A stretch of 6,542 nt of DNA from Candidatus Omnitrophota bacterium (GTDB taxonomy: Bacteria; Verrucomicrobiota; Verrucomicrobiia; Limisphaerales; UBA1319): positions 1 through 6,542 of the forward strand of contig JAMCZD010000134.1 of assembly GCA_023473405.1 (NCBI GenBank), written 5' to 3'. The notes under the pieces were generated by a model. The model made no database searches, had not been told where the DNA came from, and worked only from the letters and a program-made list of their open reading frames with translations. The translations under genes were made by a program, and so were the position numbers. Below are positions 1-6,397 of the stretch, piece by piece; position 1 is the first letter of the stretch, and the number at the start of each line of letters is the position of its first letter.

Positions 1-529
1 CCCCGAGCTCACGCAATGTGCGGCCAATTTGTTCGAGCGTTTTGGACTTGGGCACCTCGCTCGGCAGCGCGTTTGGCCGCACCTTGACCCCGCTCGCGCC
101 CACGTCGCGCGCCAGCCGCATGTATTCCTTGGTGGCCTCGATGTCGCGCCGCAGCTTGGCTTGGTCTGGCGTGTGATAGTCAAACGCGCTGCCCAGCCCC
201 ATCAATTCGACCCGCGAGTCCTCGAACCGTTTCTTGACCTCGGCGCGTTGGTCCTGGTTTAGCGTAACCTCGACTCCGTGCGCATGCGTGGTGCGCAGCT
301 CGACTCCCTCGAACTGCGCCGCCTCGCAATTGCGAATGATCGCGGGGATGTCCCAGTCCTTGGCCAGGTTGTAGGTGACCAGTCCCAGGTGAATGGAGGT
401 GGACTTGGCTCGGGACTGGATTCCACGAGCCTCGGCGGCTTTGTCGGTCCACGTTGTTCCGGAGACAAGCCCCACCGCGCCGAGACCGGCTCCGGCGCAT
501 TTCAAGAATTGGCGACGATTCGTGTTCAT
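1..529 (-). CDS. Tat-exported sugar phosphate isomerase/epimerase-like TIM-barrel protein, N-terminal part
   Basis: The frame stays open for 176 codons from an ATG at 529 to the window edge, so the C-terminal part is missing. The protein begins MNTNRRQFLK, a twin-arginine motif, followed by a hydrophobic stretch (about residues 11-24) and a possible signal peptidase site near AEA-R (33-36), which implies folded export by the Tat system. From residue 48 it reads like the xylose isomerase-like TIM barrel (AP endonuclease 2 superfamily): strand LGLVTYNL (48-55), EGVELRTTHAHGVEV (74-88), RVELMGLGSAFDYHT (106-120) and GVKVRPNALP (147-156), alternating with helices. This family contains sugar isomerases and epimerases that use a divalent metal; the metal ligands usually lie further along and are not visible. 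A GGAAA about 5 nt before the ATG supports the start. It lies 203 bp downstream of the kinase fusion on the same strand, with hairpins between, so it may be a separate unit. The substrate cannot be told. Confidence 0.85.
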   Translation of the reverse strand, partial: MNTNRRQFLKCAGAGLGAVGLVSGTTWTDKAAEARGIQSRAKSTSIHLGLVTYNLAKDWDIPAIIRNCEAAQFEGVELRTTHAHGVEVTLNQDQRAEVKKRFEDSRVELMGLGSAFDYHTPDQAKLRRDIEATKEYMRLARDVGASGVKVRPNALPSEVPKSKTLEQIGRTLRELG

Positions 530-562
530 ATGCGTTTCCGTTGCTATACAGGCTTCATAACC

Positions 563-578
563 GCGATTTCCCAATCGC
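563..578. repeat. Perfect 6-bp inverted repeat (small hairpin)
   Basis: GCGATT (563-568) and AATCGC (573-578) are exact reverse complements around a 4-nt loop TCCC. It is the member of the hairpin cluster closest to the isomerase start and would sit in that gene's 5' leader if transcription started upstream of it. No U-tract follows, so it is not an evident intrinsic terminator. Confidence 0.5.
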
Positions 579-604
579 CAGACCGTGCGCCGGCCAAACG
601 CGAT

Positions 605-621
605 GCCGGTTAGAAACCGGC
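605..621. repeat. Perfect 7-bp inverted repeat (tight hairpin)
   Basis: GCCGGTT (605-611) and AACCGGC (615-621) pair exactly around a 3-nt loop AGA. It lies five bases from the large inverted repeat that starts at 626, and the two probably belong to one repeat element. On the minus strand the bases after it are not T-rich, which argues against a rho-independent terminator. Confidence 0.6.
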
Positions 622-625
622 GATA

Positions 626-694
626 CTTGCCCCGTGGAGTAAAGCAACATCGTTCGAGCCGCCAAGGTGGTGGCAGACTACTCCACGGGGCGAG
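626..694. repeat. Long inverted repeat in the spacer between the kinase fusion and the isomerase
   Basis: The arms CTTGCCCCGTGGAGTA (626-641) and TACTCCACGGGGCGAG (679-694) are reverse complements at 15 of 16 positions, the exception being a G-T pair, with a 37-nt loop. A further small palindrome CGGA-AG-TCCG lies at 701-710, followed by CGCGCTACG. With the hairpins at 563-578 and 605-621, nearly all of the 530-732 spacer is structured, and I see no credible small gene in it. From memory, motifs of the form 'AGTCCGCGCTACG' and 'ACTCCACGGGG' recur between genes in Pedosphaera-like Verrucomicrobia, so this could be a dispersed REP/MITE-like element. That link is recollection and is not shown by the window, where the element occurs once. 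It could alternatively act as an mRNA-stabilising or attenuating structure between the two genes. Confidence 0.7.
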
Positions 695-732
695 CAGACT
701 CGGAAGTCCGCGCTACGCCCGTATCTCAGACA

Positions 733-1176
733 TCATTCCCACTCGCACAACGATTCGACATGGGCCGCCGAGCCATCGCGCAACCATCCGTCAAGCTGTG
801 ATTGGTCCTTCAGTTGCTGGCCGCGCCGGCGCGGCACGACGACGAAACGGCTCTCGATTTCCGGCAGGGCCGACATATCGCTCCATAACTTCTCGTATTG
901 AGCCACCGGGAAGATGTCTTCCTGGCCCTGGCCCCACCGCTTCTTCACGTCCTTGAGCGTGATGTAAGTCGGCATGCGCGCCGCCAGATTGCGAATGGCC
1001 GCCGCCACCTTGACCGCATCGCCCAGATCGGACCGGGCCAACTCGAAGGCGCCCAACAACCGGTCCAGGGAAATCCACGTGGTCATCGAGTTATAGTAAC
1101 TCAGGCCAAACTCATCTTCCTCGCGCGGCATGGCCAATCCCTCGACGAGGCGCGTTCGCCCGTTCACGCGGGCCAA
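733..1176 (-). CDS. C-terminal part of the fusion protein's UDPGP domain, in the shifted frame
   Basis: This stretch of 147 codons plus a TGA stop is the out-of-frame end of the fusion gene. In the restored protein the junction reads DRGGG then LARVNGRTRLVEGLAMPREE, which resembles the UGPase segment where a G-rich strand is followed by an LxE stretch. Next come YYNSMTTWISLDRLL, equivalent to the N-T-N-N-x-W-x-N-L region of UDP-glucose pyrophosphorylases, and a C-terminal helix and strand region. A gene caller could report it as a separate protein starting at TTG 1176, but that TTG directly abuts the G run, has no ribosome binding site, and would leave a fragment with no nucleotide-binding loop. 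I regard it as part of the upstream gene and list it so that this C-terminus is not lost. Confidence 0.75.
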   Translation of the reverse strand: MARVNGRTRLVEGLAMPREEDEFGLSYYNSMTTWISLDRLLGAFELARSDLGDAVKVAAAIRNLAARMPTYITLKDVKKRWGQGQEDIFPVAQYEKLWSDMSALPEIESRFVVVPRRRGQQLKDQSQLDGWLRDGSAAHVESLCEWE

Positions 1177-4111
1177 CCCCCCCCCCGCGGTCCACGATCC
1201 GCCGGGTAATCACCTCGAAGGTCAAACCCGCCTTCAGCTCGATGTGCAATCCCAATAATGCCGGGTCCGCGTCGGCGCCCACGGCATCGATATTGTGCAG
1301 CATCAGGTATTTCAATTGCGGACGCTCCCGCAGCAATCGCTCGAGGACACCATTGCGCAGCAGGTTCGATATTTCGAACCAGTGGCCCACCGGGTGCAGA
1401 CATTGCATGGGCAGGTTGTCCGTGTAATCGTTGCCTTCCCCCGCCTTGCCGGCCCAATCAATCAGGGCCGTCCGCAGGCTGTCCCGCACCTTCTGCGACT
1501 GTTCATCGAGCAGTTGCTGCGGCATTTCCTCCCATGCAAAACGCAGGTCGCGCGTCATGGGAATCAGCCGAAGCCCCACCGCCCGGCCCGGCGACAACCA
1601 TAAAGGCCCTGAATAACCATAATTAGACTGCCGGGCCAGGTAGGTTTCAATCGGGCTGTGCGTCAGATAACTGGTCGTGATTATGCACGGCAGCGCGTTT
1701 CCGCTCGACCGGCTGATGCGCCGCGCCTTGGCCAGGTGCGTTTCCAGGAAGGATCGATGCCGTCCGCGCAGCTTGCAGAACGGATGCAAGGCCTTGACCA
1801 CCCCGGCGCCTTGGGTCCAGCGGCTCCCGGTGCCCGCCGCCAGCATCACGATGGCCAGCTCGCCATTGCGCAACGCGGACAACCCGCGTTCGACACAACG
1901 TCTCCTAAGTTCACTCTCGTCTTTAGCGCCGGCAGGCGTCGGGCTGGAAGTCGTGGTCCCAAACCAATCCGTGGCATCGCACACATCGCCTGGCGTCACG
2001 TCCTCGATCTTCGTGCTGGGGGGCAGCCGGTTTTGGGCGAGCCCGATTCGACCATTCTTCAAGTCGGCGCGAATCTGTTCGTGCTGGGCCCGGTCGAATC
2101 CGAATTGGGCCAGCAAAGCGGTCAAATCCGATGGCTCGGACTCGTCCGTCCTACTGCGGGGCAACAGGCAATCGAACAACGTTTGCACCATGCCGCGCAA
2201 CTCGGGTTTGGCGCGGCAAGCAGCGCCGAATCGGTCCAATTCGGCGCGGCGCGAAGGGGGCAATTGACGCGGTTCGAGGCGGAGCAAACGCGGCGCCATG
2301 AGGGCGTAGTATCCGGCGGGGAGCAGGGTGTCTTCGTTTTCGAGCAAATCGGCGTCCGTGCCCCGGTCGTTGATGGCGAAGTCATACACCACCGGGTTCA
2401 TGGCGAAGGGAAGGGCGCTCTCGAGCTCGCGCTTGGTCCTGCTCATCAATTCCTGCAAACGCGTTTGCGCCGCCGGCTTTTTTTCGGGCGAAAAAATAAA
2501 TCCCATCCCGCCGCCCGACATCCCGCCCAGCATCCAGAAACCCCAAAAATCAGAGCCAAATTCCGACCGGACTTTTTGGATCAGCGTCTCGGTGTAGAAA
2601 TTGCTGGCCCAGGGGATGATGGACTGGATGGGCCCGGCGAAATTCCGGCTGGTGATGGCGCCGATTTTCCGGACATCATTGTTGCGCAAAGCCGAAAGGA
2701 TGTCCGCCATCAGGGCGATCGCCTCTTGTCGGCTATTCCATTCCTGCTCGGAGCGCAAGAGGTATTTCTCGGTGACCATTTCGAGGATGGGCCCCACATT
2801 TTGCGCCATCCCGCCATGGACCAGCACCAGGCTCGACTGCAGGCTCCGCCGCACTTCGGGCGGGGCTTCTCGCGAGTCCAACAGGTGATGCTTGGGCAGA
2901 AGCCGCCCGCGGCTGATGCCGAATTCCGGGTCTCCCTCCAGGGCCAATTCGCCTTGAATCAACTTGAGTTCAGGCCACACACCGCCCGAGTCCTGCCATC
3001 CACCGCCCGAGCCTCCGAGCCATTCGCCCAGGATGGCGCGCGCGGCGACGAGGCGGCGCTCCGATTCGAGCAAGGGACCGGTAAGCGATTTTGCCTGGCC
3101 GGTTGCGCGCATGCACACGGAGATCAGGGCCGCCAGGAGGGTGGTCGAGACCGCCAGGCGCGATCCCTTGGGGATGTAATTGACGCAACTCACGATCTCG
3201 AGACCGTACCCGGCCCCGGCAATCCGTTCCAGGAGTTCCGCCAGGCTCTGGCCCGAGCCCTCGATGCCGGGCGGCACCAGGCCGGCCGCAATTACCGCCG
3301 ACTTCAGCAGACCCAAATAATCCTTGGCGAAATCGAATACCTCCGCCAAATCAACCAAGTCCGCCGTAGCCGCCAGATCAACGCTGGTCAACCGCAGCAC
3401 CGGTTCATCGATGATCCGCAGGTAAGCCTCGACCGGCGGACGCGGAACGGCATCACGCCCGTGGATGCCCAAATCAATCGACACATTCAATACCTGCGCC
3501 CCTTCCGGGAAATCCATTCCCAGAAAGAAAATGTCGCTCCATCCGCTGTGCGATAAATCCATCCGCACCGGCGTCCGCTCGCGCAGGACCGGGAACGGAT
3601 CGGAGGCCGAGGCGCGCTTCCGCAATTCGGGCCGGATGCGCAGCGGGTGATCGAGAGGATGACCCATTCGGAACATCCACTGGTTGCCCTGCACGGATCT
3701 GACGCTGTGGCGCACCTGGTTGGCCAGGGTTTGAAAACCCAGCCCGTGATACGCCTCCGCCAGCGCGCTCGAGAGTGCATCGCTTGGTCCGGCCTTGGCC
3801 TGCGCCAATCGGAAAACCTCGATCGCCTCCTCGAACCGCCGTTGCAGCAGGTGGGTGTAACCGTCGAACGGCACCTTTCCCCTCGCGGGCACACCGGGCT
3901 TCGCCGGCAGATGAAACCGATGTATGGCGTAAAGAAAAAACAGCGCCCGGACCCGCTCGTAAAGGCTCGTGTTGCACCGGCGGAACTCTTCGAGCGCGGC
4001 GCACTCGCGCATCAAGTCTTCGAGAGACGCCGCCCGGCAATACGGGTCCAGCGCCTGGTTGCGTTGGGCCGGGTCCGAACTCGTAATAATGCGCGTCAGA
4101 TAGCTGGACAT
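733..4111 (-). CDS. Fucokinase-type GHMP kinase fused to a UDPGP-type uridylyltransferase, frameshifted
   Basis: The reading frame from ATG 4111 runs 999 codons to a stop at 1112, but the conserved C-terminus continues in another frame to TGA at 733. Removing one G from the ten-G run at 1177-1186 restores one protein of 1,125 residues. Residues 1-175 form a helical region of unknown role. Residues 178-575 match the fucokinase branch of GHMP kinases: TPVRMDLSHSGWSD (180-193), a modified phosphate loop PKGSRLAVST (314-323), GGGWQDSGG (369-377) with the probable catalytic Asp374, and GGMSGGGMGFIF (529-540). After a linker (about 580-750) comes a UDPGP-family nucleotidyltransferase: LAAGTGSRW (757-765), Lys773, IITTSYLTH (810-818), HPVGHWFEISNLL (906-918) and HNIDAVGA (939-946). 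Expected chemistry is sugar to sugar-1-phosphate to UDP-sugar in the cytoplasm; the substrate is unknown. Known FKP/FKGP enzymes have the opposite domain order. The gene follows the GalU-like gene by 83 bp, probably in one operon. No clear ribosome binding site precedes the ATG. Domain assignment is firm; activity is not. Confidence 0.85.
1177..1186 (-). other. Ten-G homopolymer at the frameshift site of the fusion gene
   Basis: The plus strand has ten consecutive C at 1177-1186, so the coding strand has ten G. With ten, the frame passes into about 25 low-similarity residues (ending in GHAARGR) and stops at 1112. With nine, the codons give Gly-Gly-Gly followed by conserved UDPGP sequence to 733. 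Runs this long are prone to sequencing error, replication slippage (phase variation) and transcriptional slippage, and sequence alone cannot separate these. Confidence 0.85.
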
Positions 4112-4194
4112 TGGGCTTGAGACAGCACTAATTCATCATCCGGCCATGAATCAAAATGAACGCGCGGCGACCGGAAATAGGCCTTCATCGTGAA

Positions 4195-5040
4195 TCATTC
4201 CCCGCGCAACGCCAATAACTCGACCAGGTTCGCCAGCACCTCCTGACGCTCCTGGCCATCGAGCGCCAAAGCCAATTGGGCGGCGAGCAAACCGTACTTC
4301 AGCCCAATGTCATACCTTCGCCCGAGCACTTCATAAGCCAGGTATCGCTCCCGCCCCGCCATTCGCGCCAGGGCCGGCGAAAGCTGGATGCGCGCCTCGC
4401 CTCCCGCGCCTTCGAGCATCTCGCCCAACAAATCCATCACCGCCGGTGTGAGCACATGCATGCCAAAGAAACAGAGATAATGCCCGGCGCGCAAACCCGG
4501 CACGATCAGCTCCTGTTCAGCTTGGGTTGGCGTGGGCTTCTCGATGACGTTTTCCACCAGGTACAGCCGCTGTCGCTGCGGCACCCGTCGTCCGCCGACC
4601 GTGCCGTAATAAGGGAGCTTGCTCTCATGCGTGGCTTGAACCGCGGAAACGGCGCACGACTCCGACCGCGCCACCTCGATCAGTTGCTGGGCGCAATTCC
4701 TCGATTCACGGCTCACGTATAAATGATCACCTACCAGGAGCAAGAAGGCCTCGTCTCGAGCGAATTGCCGCGCGCAATACACGGCGTGACCGTATCCTCG
4801 CGGTTGCAGTTGCTCCTCGAATTCAAGTCGTCCGGCATGATCTCCGGCCGCGGCCGTGTAAGCCGCCCGGTCGCCGGGGCTGATTACCACGCATATCGTT
4901 TCCAGACCGGCTCGCAGTATTTCCTCGACAACAATGCAAAGCGCAGTCTTGGTGATCCCATCGCGGTCCACCAACCTTTGCAGCGGCAAGGTATGTTGGT
5001 TCTGGCCTGCCGCGGCGATCACAGCCTTTTTAATTTCCAC
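4195..5040 (-). CDS. GalU-like sugar nucleotidyltransferase with a divergent signature loop
   Basis: The 281-residue product fits the bacterial UTP-glucose-1-phosphate uridylyltransferase fold (NTP_transferase family, GalU branch, usually about 290 residues). Visible landmarks are KKAVIAAAG (4-12), LVDRDGITKTALCIVVEEIL (23-42), QPRGYGHAVYCARQF (79-93), the metal-binding Asp105 in LVGDHLY, IEKP (166-169), and YDIGLKYG (243-250), the counterpart of GalU YDxGxKxG. GalU makes UDP-glucose from UTP and glucose-1-phosphate. The nucleotide-binding loop, normally G-x-G-T-R, reads G-Q-N-Q-H (12-16), so the usual Gly, Thr and Arg are replaced. The rest is well kept, suggesting altered substrate choice or a non-classical paralogue rather than decay. 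Start: GTG at 5040; an in-frame TAA lies seven codons upstream, so the start can move little. It precedes the kinase-UDPGP fusion by 83 bp on the same strand and likely shares its transcript. I withhold the symbol galU because of the altered loop. Confidence 0.85.
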   Translation of the reverse strand: MEIKKAVIAAAGQNQHTLPLQRLVDRDGITKTALCIVVEEILRAGLETICVVISPGDRAAYTAAAGDHAGRLEFEEQLQPRGYGHAVYCARQFARDEAFLLLVGDHLYVSRESRNCAQQLIEVARSESCAVSAVQATHESKLPYYGTVGGRRVPQRQRLYLVENVIEKPTPTQAEQELIVPGLRAGHYLCFFGMHVLTPAVMDLLGEMLEGAGGEARIQLSPALARMAGRERYLAYEVLGRRYDIGLKYGLLAAQLALALDGQERQEVLANLVELLALRGE

Positions 5041-5071
5041 CAGCCTGACTTTCTTTGGTTAAAACGGCTCG

Positions 5072-5100
5072 ATCCTCTCATAGCCCCACCAGATCGTCAA
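5072..5100 (-). promoter_or_regulatory. Possible sigma-70-type promoter for the GalU-like/kinase operon
   Basis: On the minus strand TTGACG (5100-5095, five of six consensus bases) is followed after 17 bp by GAGGAT (5077-5072, three of six, keeping the important A2 and T6). This would leave a leader of about 25 nt before GTG 5040. The -10 box is poor, so the call is tentative. The rest of 5041-5266 shows nothing else I can support. Confidence 0.25.
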
Positions 5101-5266
5101 ACCTCCATACTCTGCTGCCAGGCCTAGCCTCGAGCGTCAGTTCGATCACTTGTTTTTTCCATCGCGATTTTCACCCAGACGGCGCGAACGGTGGGAAACC
5201 AGAGCCGGCTGACGGAGGCAAGCGCTTGTTGTCCGCGGAAATACCATGACTCCCCGGCTTTCAACC

Positions 5267-5359
5267 TGGCGGAGAGAGGGGGATTCGAACCCCCGATAGG
5301 GTGATAAGCCCTATAACGGTTTAGCAAACCGTCGCCTTCAGCCACTCGGCCATCTCTCC
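5267..5359 (-). tRNA. tRNA-Ser (anticodon GCU)
   Basis: Read on the minus strand, the acceptor stem GGAGAGA (5359-5353) pairs with TCTCTCC, followed by discriminator G (5270) and an encoded CCA (5269-5267). The D arm begins GGCCGAGTGGCTGAAGGC. The anticodon stem ACGGT/ACCGT encloses loop TTGCTAA with anticodon GCT (complement of 5323-5325), reading AGC and AGU serine codons. A long variable arm TAGGG-CTTATCA-CCCTA marks it as a class II tRNA (Ser), and the T arm contains GGTTCGAATCC. The mature length without CCA is 90 nt, normal for tRNA-Ser. All stems pair, so it should be functional. No convincing promoter or terminator flanks it. Confidence 0.97.
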
Positions 5360-5710
5360 AAAAGCCTTGCAAACATTGCCGTTTTTCGCTTGTGACCCGC
5401 GCCGGTCCCGAAACGGATTTGACGAGTCACAGCCTGCGCGGAACACGTCAGATAGGCAAACTACCCGATTGCGCCGGAGCCGGCAAGGCCAAACTTGGCT
5501 CGATGGCCGTCAGTGTTCGTTTGTCCGCCGGTTTCCGTGAAGGCCAAGAGCCAAATAAGCGCAAAACCCGTTACCCGCCCCACAAAGCCATCCGGAATTG
5601 TCTTAATAACAATTTTCAGCTTCGCAGAACAACTGGTCCCCCCTTTTTACGTCAACCGATTTCTCGTTGACCTGCTGCCCAACAGCGGCTTTGTGTCAAT
5701 ACTTGGGACC
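5360..5710. other. Gene-free interval between the toxin gene and tRNA-Ser
   Basis: I find no supported coding region here: frames that stay open on either strand lack family-like sequence and ribosome binding sites. The only structure is a set of short palindromes: GCCGG-AG-CCGGC (5473-5484), GCCAA-AC-TTGGC (5488-5499) and AATTGT-CTTAATA-ACAATT (5596-5614). None has a U-tract that would make it a clear terminator. The tRNA promoter must lie in its low-coordinate part, but I see no good consensus boxes. Confidence 0.6.
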
Positions 5711-5744
5711 GGGACCCCGACCACTTTGGTCAGGAGAGGGTCCC
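5711..5744 (-). terminator. Two-level hairpin over the toxin stop codon (possible 3' end structure)
   Basis: Outer arms GGGACCC (5711-5717) and GGGTCCC (5738-5744) are perfect complements and enclose a second stem GACCA (5719-5723) / TGGTC (5727-5731) with a 3-nt loop. The toxin's TGA (5732-5730) falls inside the inner stem. In the direction of transcription no T-run follows, so it does not qualify as a classical rho-independent terminator; it could stabilise the mRNA 3' end or assist termination otherwise. Confidence 0.4.
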
Positions 5745-6125
5745 GACATGAGGATAGCTGCGGATTTTGCCGTCCGTGGTCACGAGTGTGAGTCTTTCGA
5801 GGCGGGCAGTGGCAATGAGTACGCGGTCCACAGGATCGCGGTGAATGGGTGGCGGCAGGCTGAAGGCCTCCGCCATAATGTCCGAGGTGATGGGCAGGCT
5901 AACCCACGCTGTTCGCTTCAACATCTCATTCCACCAAGCGCGCCAGTGCAGCTTGAGCGCAATTTTACCTCGCTCTTGCAGGCAGGCCAGTTCAGCCACC
6001 GACATTGCCGACACAAACACCCCTCCCGACGGAGCGGCGTCAATGAGGCGGAGCGTCGCCGGAGACAGGTCCGCGGTCTTCTCCGCTATGAACAGGATGG
6101 CGCAGGTGTCCAGAAGGTAAGGCAT
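5730..6125 (-). CDS. vapC: PIN-domain (VapC-like) toxin, putative endoribonuclease
   Basis: The 131-residue product has the layout of a VapC-type PIN ribonuclease, which cuts RNA (often tRNA or rRNA) using Mg2+ and halts growth when free of its antitoxin. The acidic site is complete: Asp6 in YLLDTCAILF, Glu45 in SVAELACL, Asp97 and Asp100 in HRDPVDRVLIATA, and Asp118 in LVTTDGKI. Length is normal for the family. The start ATG 6125 lies 7 bp after the antitoxin stop, the usual antitoxin-first order, with translation probably coupled because only a weak ribosome binding site (GAAAG) is visible. Together they form a type II toxin-antitoxin operon whose complex usually represses its own promoter. 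The antitoxin is Phd/YefM-type rather than VapB-type, a common pairing for PIN toxins. Everything needed for activity appears intact. Confidence 0.92.
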   Translation of the reverse strand: MPYLLDTCAILFIAEKTADLSPATLRLIDAAPSGGVFVSAMSVAELACLQERGKIALKLHWRAWWNEMLKRTAWVSLPITSDIMAEAFSLPPPIHRDPVDRVLIATARLERLTLVTTDGKIRSYPHVGTLS

Positions 6126-6132
6126 GGCGCTT

Positions 6133-6381
6133 TCACTTGAGCATTTCCCAATTCTCCTCGGGAATACACGGCTCCGTCAGGTCGCCGTGGATTTGCACCG
6201 AACCCTTCATGCAACCGACGACGCTGTGCCGCGGTTTTTCATAACCCGGTTTGCGGATTGGTTGGACGCGGGCCAAGGGCACATTGCGCCGGCAGACGAT
6301 CACTTCATCGCCTTGTTCCACGAGGGCGAGAAACTCCGAGACCCGGTTCTTGAACTCAGCGATATTGACGTTCTTGCTCAT
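6133..6381 (-). CDS. Phd/YefM-type antitoxin of the PIN-toxin pair
   Basis: An 82-residue protein starting MSKNVNIAEFKNRVSEFLAL. The N-terminal part (VNIAEFKNRVSEFLALVEQG then DEVIVCRRNVPLARVQPI, residues 4-41) is the classical Phd/YefM dimerisation and DNA-binding fold. The C-terminal tail, with DLTEPCIPEENWEML, is the kind of extension that wraps round and blocks a PIN toxin. I chose ATG 6381 over the in-frame GTG at 6450 because family similarity begins there and because a promoter and palindrome sit immediately upstream, inside the longer frame. It is the first gene of the operon, 7 bp before the toxin. Autorepression through the palindrome at 6382-6397 is expected from the family but not proven. 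Confidence 0.9.
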   Translation of the reverse strand: MSKNVNIAEFKNRVSEFLALVEQGDEVIVCRRNVPLARVQPIRKPGYEKPRHSVVGCMKGSVQIHGDLTEPCIPEENWEMLK

Positions 6382-6397
6382 GGCTATGAAGATAGCC
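6382..6397. promoter_or_regulatory. Palindrome over the -10 box, probable antitoxin operator
   Basis: GGCTAT (6382-6387) and ATAGCC (6392-6397) are perfect inverted repeats with a 4-bp centre, covering the predicted -10 element and abutting the start codon. A related site, GGCTAATAGC (6406-6415), overlaps the -35 box. Phd/YefM antitoxins bind paired short palindromes of this sort, so this arrangement fits autorepression. Confidence 0.5.

Noticed and set aside
605..694. Inverted repeats read as a CRISPR array
   Set aside because: There is no series of direct repeats with regular spacers, only different hairpins, and no cas genes are nearby.
585..956. Plus-strand open frame across the spacer and the fusion gene's 3' end
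   Set aside because: It is Arg- and Pro-rich with no family resemblance and lies antisense to conserved UDPGP sequence.
1658..3556. A 632-codon open frame on the plus strand, antisense to the kinase fusion
   Set aside because: It runs opposite to a gene with clear family motifs, its product has no recognisable domain and is rich in Arg, Gln, Gly and Ala, as expected of antisense frames in GC-rich genes.
3474..4040. Alternative minus-strand frame of 188 codons within the fusion gene's 5' end
   Set aside because: It overlaps the real frame, which carries the kinase motifs; its own translation is Arg-rich with no domain.
5124..5372. Small minus-strand open frame containing GRVAEGDGLLNRYRAYHPIG
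   Set aside because: This is the well-known false translation of a tRNA-Ser gene; the tRNA accounts for it.
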